Origin: an uncultured Fibrobacter sp.
GTDB taxonomy: Bacteria; Fibrobacterota; Fibrobacteria; Fibrobacterales; Fibrobacteraceae
Reading direction: 5' to 3'
DNA length: 7,875 nucleotides
NCBI GenBank assembly: GCA_947306025.1
Contig: CAMZFJ010000068.1
Location: 1-7,875 of the forward strand
Shown here: piece after piece, positions 5,965 to 7,875 of the stretch
Layout of the letters: each line of letters opens with the position of its first letter
Numbering within the stretch: position 1 is the first letter of the stretch
Position numbers and translations under genes: made by a program
The notes under the pieces: model-generated
The model's database searches: none
What the model was told of the DNA's origin: nothing
Seen by the model: only the letters and a program-made list of their open reading frames with translations

Positions 5965-6640
5965 CGTACGACTTTCTTCGATGGCGGTAAGCGTTTTATT
6001 CGTTATCGGGTTTGCCGTCTTGTTCACTTTTGCAAGCGAATGGTATTCTAACCGGCTTAAGCTTGATAATTTGGCTTACCGGGAACGCACTCTTCACAGT
6101 GACCTCGAACATTTGGAAGTGGTGGGCAAGTGGACGCTTGACTATGTGAAAATCGAAAAGGCGCTCACGTATATGCTTGGCGACCGTCTCCCTGAGGTGA
6201 GCTTTCGCATTTTGGCAGAAAACTTGTGGCAGATTTCGCAGTCGTACTCGCTAGATCCGCTGATTATCCTTGCCGTGGTGGCGCAGGAAAGCCGCGGCAA
6301 TCCGCTTGCTCGTGGGCGATTCCAGACCGGAAAATTTTCGGGGGCGCTGGGACTAATGCAGATAAAGTTAGAAACTGCAAAATCTATGGGAAGCCGCTTT
6401 GGGCTTGTTATCGAGACGGAAGACGACTTGATGCGCCCTGAAGTCAATGTGGTTGTGGGTTCTGCTTATTTGATACGCCTTATCGGAAAATATGGCCATT
6501 TGAGAGAAGCCTTGGTGGCTTATAATTTGGGGCATTCTGCTGTCGATAAACTCTTGGAAAAAAACGCTCCGCTCCCGACCGTTTATTACGAGGGCGTTGT
6601 GGCGAAATATAAGGATTTAGTAGCGCATTGCTCATTTTAA
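5954..6640 (+). CDS. Membrane-anchored SLT-type lytic transglycosylase
   Basis: This 228-residue protein cleaves peptidoglycan glycan strands in the periplasm, judging by family. An uncleaved N-terminal hydrophobic helix (about 9-28) anchors it in the inner membrane, and a short linker (30-80) leads to the SLT domain (about 82-225). The family signatures are present: catalytic Glu112 in VVAQESRGNP (108-117), GALGLMQIKLETA (130-142, the G-x-x-G-L-M-Q-I motif), NVVVGSAYLIRLI (165-177), and AYNLG (189-193) in place of the usual AYNAG. YYEGVVAKY (211-219) matches the usual Tyr-x-x-x-V end motif. The enzyme therefore looks active. It starts with GTG inside the STAS gene, so both proteins are probably made together. 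Their membrane helices and periplasmic linkers could let them interact. It resembles MltC/Slt/EmtA-like families but I cannot assign a specific name. Confidence 0.9.
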   Translation: MKSSVRLSSMAVSVLFVIGFAVLFTFASEWYSNRLKLDNLAYRERTLHSDLEHLEVVGKWTLDYVKIEKALTYMLGDRLPEVSFRILAENLWQISQSYSLDPLIILAVVAQESRGNPLARGRFQTGKFSGALGLMQIKLETAKSMGSRFGLVIETEDDLMRPEVNVVVGSAYLIRLIGKYGHLREALVAYNLGHSAVDKLLEKNAPLPTVYYEGVVAKYKDLVAHCSF

Positions 6641-6644
6641 AGAA

Positions 6645-6657
6645 TCGTGATTAGGAA
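6645..6657 (+). repeat. 13-base direct repeat, left copy (TCGTGATTAGGAA)
   Basis: This copy begins 5 bases after the transglycosylase stop. An identical 13-mer at 6906-6918 spans the GTG start of the TolC-like gene, and similarity continues as TTG after a one-base offset. The two copies bracket the whole repeat-rich spacer. Confidence 0.7.
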
Positions 6658-6659
6658 TT

Positions 6660-6683
6660 GCCATTCTCCGTAGGAGAATCCAT
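6660..6683 (+). repeat. REP-like palindrome A
   Basis: A perfect 7-base stem (ATTCTCC / GGAGAAT) with a GTA loop is flanked by GCC and CCAT. Read on the opposite strand, the palindrome at 6741-6767 has the same form (CAT, C-T-C stem, GTA loop, GAG, CCAT), so the two are inverted copies of one family. No T run follows, so it is a poor intrinsic terminator. It could still stabilise the 3' end of the operon mRNA. Confidence 0.5.
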
Positions 6684-6740
6684 TATGCCTAAAATCATGG
6701 ATTGATGGCGAAACTGTTTGAGAATGCAACTCAAGAAATA

Positions 6741-6767
6741 ATGGTTCCTCGCATACGCGAGGATGAC
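6741..6767 (-). repeat. REP-like palindrome B (inverted relative to A)
   Basis: TCCTCGC and GCGAGGA form a 7-base stem around an ATAC loop (6746-6763), flanked by ATGG and TGAC. Its reverse complement aligns with palindrome A 57 bases upstream, differing mainly by two extra bases in the stem-loop and a few stem changes. The pair resembles inverted REP doublets (BIME-like). Confidence 0.5.
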
Positions 6768-6786
6768 CCATTAAAAAACTCTCCCC

Positions 6787-6884
6787 TGTTTACTATTTAC
6801 TCAGCACTTCCTACTTCCTACTTCCTACTGTCTACTGTCTACAATTTACAAGCCACTTTCTAATGACTATGGACCACTGACTAA
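6787..6884 (+). repeat. Seven-base-period repeat tract (about 14 units) upstream of the TolC-like gene
   Basis: The tract parses without gaps into 7-mers: TGTTTAC, TATTTAC, TCAGCAC, TTCCTAC three times, TGTCTAC twice, AATTTAC, AAGCCAC, TTTCTAA, TGACTAT, GGACCAC and TGACTAA. The central five units are nearly perfect tandem copies; the outer ones are degenerate. The last three share blocks TGACTA, ACCACT and ACTAAAAT, in the same spacing, with 3378-3401 before the GH57-like operon. Confidence 0.65.
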
Positions 6885-6895
6885 AATCTTTTTTC

Positions 6896-6901
6896 TAAAT
6901 T
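6896..6901 (+). promoter_or_regulatory. Possible -10 box (TAAATT) of the TolC-like gene
   Basis: TAAATT ends 6 bases before GTG 6908 and follows the seven-base repeat tract. No ribosome binding site is seen between, as in the other unit-start genes of this window. No clear -35 element is visible. Confidence 0.3.
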
Positions 6902-6905
6902 CTAG

Positions 6906-6918
6906 TCGTGATTAGGAA
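6906..6918 (+). repeat. 13-base direct repeat, right copy (TCGTGATTAGGAA)
   Basis: Perfect copy of 6645-6657. It contains the GTG start codon and the next codons (ATT AGG AA) of the TolC-like gene, so the left copy may be a duplicated remnant of this gene's 5' end or one arm of a target-site-like duplication. Confidence 0.7.
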
Positions 6919-7875
6919 GTTGATTTTTATTCTTGCTATGACGGGGATAGCCTTGGCGGGTGAAGTCCGTTATGATTGTTTGCGCTTTGTAGAACAGGGC
7001 CTTGCGAATGATCCGCAAATGGCCGAAACGAAACATGGTTTGGAAAGCAAAAATGACAAGATTCGTTCTTTGACGGCTGAAGTTATTTTGCCGACTTTCA
7101 ATGTGTCTATGATGGTGGGGCCCGCACCCGGTTTGAAGGAAACTGTTGATCAGTGGGGCGATACTGTTGACACGTACGATTTTTCTCGAATGGGACCATT
7201 TTGGGCAGTCGAGGCCAAGTTTATCCAGCCTTTGAATTTGGGGCAGTACCGGAGCGGAAAGAAGGCTTTGGAAGCTGATTTACAGCAGAAAACTTTCGAA
7301 ATTGAAAATTCAACCCACAAAAAAGAGGTTGAACTCCAGTCGTATTATTACAATTATCTTTTGGCGCTTGAAATGAAACGCCTTGCTGCAGATGCAAAAA
7401 AGCAAGTGGATAAGGCTTATGACCAGCTCGAAGAAGCTTTGGACGAAGACGAACCGACGGTTTCGCAGAACGATCTTTTGAATTTAAAGGCGAAAATGCA
7501 CACCGTCAAGGAAGGCGTGATTGAAGCGGACCTTGGCATGAAGCGCGTGATGCTTGCGATTCGATTTGCTCTTGCTTTGCCGGAAGGCGATACTTTTGCA
7601 ACCGAAGATACCGTGCTTGCGATGCGGCCTGAACCGCTCCCGACCGAAGAACAGGTCCGCGATTTGACGATTAAGTATAATCCTGAATTGAAACAGCTAG
7701 AGGCCGGGCTCCGCGCTCGTAGGCTCCAGATGGATTTGGCCGAAGCTAAACTTGCCCCTGAATTCTTTATCATGGGTGAATTCCAGTATGTGAAAAGCTG
7801 GGCCGGAAACCGCAACGTGCTGCAGAAAAGTGCTTTTGCCCAGGATGCAGTCAACAAGATTTCAGGGCTTGTCGG
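6908..7875 (+). CDS. TolC-family outer-membrane efflux/secretion protein (5' part, runs off the window)
   Basis: The frame is open from GTG 6908 to the window end (322 complete codons, no stop). An in-frame TAA at 6896-6898 fixes GTG as the best start, because the next ATG (6938) would destroy the signal peptide. Residues 1-17 (MIRKLIFILAMTGIALA) form a typical signal peptide cut before GEV. The mature part shows the TolC/OEP layout: an N-terminal helix with C-L-R-F-V-E-Q-G-L-A-N-D-P-Q, then the strand entry LPTFNVSMM. A strand with QPLNLGQYRSGKK leads into long helices rich in Glu/Lys/Leu. A second repeat begins at EEQVRDLTIKYNPELKQLE and its strand is APEFFIMGEFQYV. Such proteins form trimeric outer-membrane channels with an inner-membrane pump and adaptor; those partners would probably lie downstream, outside the window. 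The substrate cannot be told. GC content resembles the preceding operon. Confidence 0.88.
   Translation, partial: MIRKLIFILAMTGIALAGEVRYDCLRFVEQGLANDPQMAETKHGLESKNDKIRSLTAEVILPTFNVSMMVGPAPGLKETVDQWGDTVDTYDFSRMGPFWAVEAKFIQPLNLGQYRSGKKALEADLQQKTFEIENSTHKKEVELQSYYYNYLLALEMKRLAADAKKQVDKAYDQLEEALDEDEPTVSQNDLLNLKAKMHTVKEGVIEADLGMKRVMLAIRFALALPEGDTFATEDTVLAMRPEPLPTEEQVRDLTIKYNPELKQLEAGLRARRLQMDLAEAKLAPEFFIMGEFQYVKSWAGNRNVLQKSAFAQDAVNKISGLV

Noticed and set aside
6685..6705. Six-codon open frame MPKIMD with GGAG upstream, a possible leader peptide
   Set aside because: The GGAG is part of REP-like palindrome A and the frame is far from the next gene; probably chance.
6746..6763. Hairpin as an intrinsic terminator
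   Set aside because: A strong stem but no T run follows on either strand; better explained as a REP-like palindrome.
6787..6884. CRISPR-like repeat array
   Set aside because: Units are only 7 bases and directly adjacent, with no spacers and no cas genes.
7417..7857. 146-residue minus-strand open frame near the window end
   Set aside because: Antisense of the TolC-like gene, whose signal peptide and family pattern are convincing.

Overview
The window looks like chromosomal DNA from a Gram-negative, diderm bacterium. Supporting this are lipoprotein signal peptides, a TolC-family outer-membrane protein and a periplasmic-type lytic transglycosylase. Gene style, moderate GC and seven-base intergenic repeat tracts remind me of Fibrobacter, but that is recognition from memory and not proof. 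No rRNA, tRNA, CRISPR array or transposase gene is visible.

Region 1 (1-3324) is an A+T-rich block of accessory appearance. It holds three tandem paralogous lipoprotein genes (the first cut by the window edge) and a small predicted membrane protein of unknown function. Each lipoprotein seems to contain two copies of an ExbD/TolR-like beta-beta-alpha-beta-alpha-beta unit around a variable middle part with two conserved cysteines. The paralogues are mosaic: parts are almost identical in DNA while others have diverged strongly.

Region 2 (3418-6640) is a tight, more GC-rich three-gene operon. First is a GH57 / 4-alpha-glucanotransferase-like protein whose catalytic glutamate position is serine (S121) and whose other active-site motifs are degraded, so it is probably a pseudoenzyme. 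Second is a STAS-like domain joined to one transmembrane helix and a coiled coil. Third is a membrane-anchored SLT lytic transglycosylase with its catalytic residues intact. Genes two and three overlap by 11 bases. The layout suggests a module linking a cytoplasmic sugar-polymer-binding-like protein, through a STAS membrane protein, to peptidoglycan cleavage. It is the best candidate here for an undescribed system.

Region 3 (6641-6907) is a 267-base repeat-rich spacer. It contains two inverted REP-like palindromes, a seven-base-period tract of about 14 units, and a 13-base perfect direct repeat. One copy of that repeat lies just after the operon stop and the other spans the start codon of the next gene. 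A shorter tract of the same seven-base type precedes the region 2 operon.

Region 4 (6908-end) is the 5' part of a TolC-family outer-membrane efflux/secretion protein gene that starts with GTG and runs off the window.

Genes at apparent transcription-unit starts lack a Shine-Dalgarno sequence and have a TA-rich hexamer ending about 6-8 bases before the start codon, which suggests leaderless mRNAs. The internal operon genes do have purine-rich ribosome binding sites.
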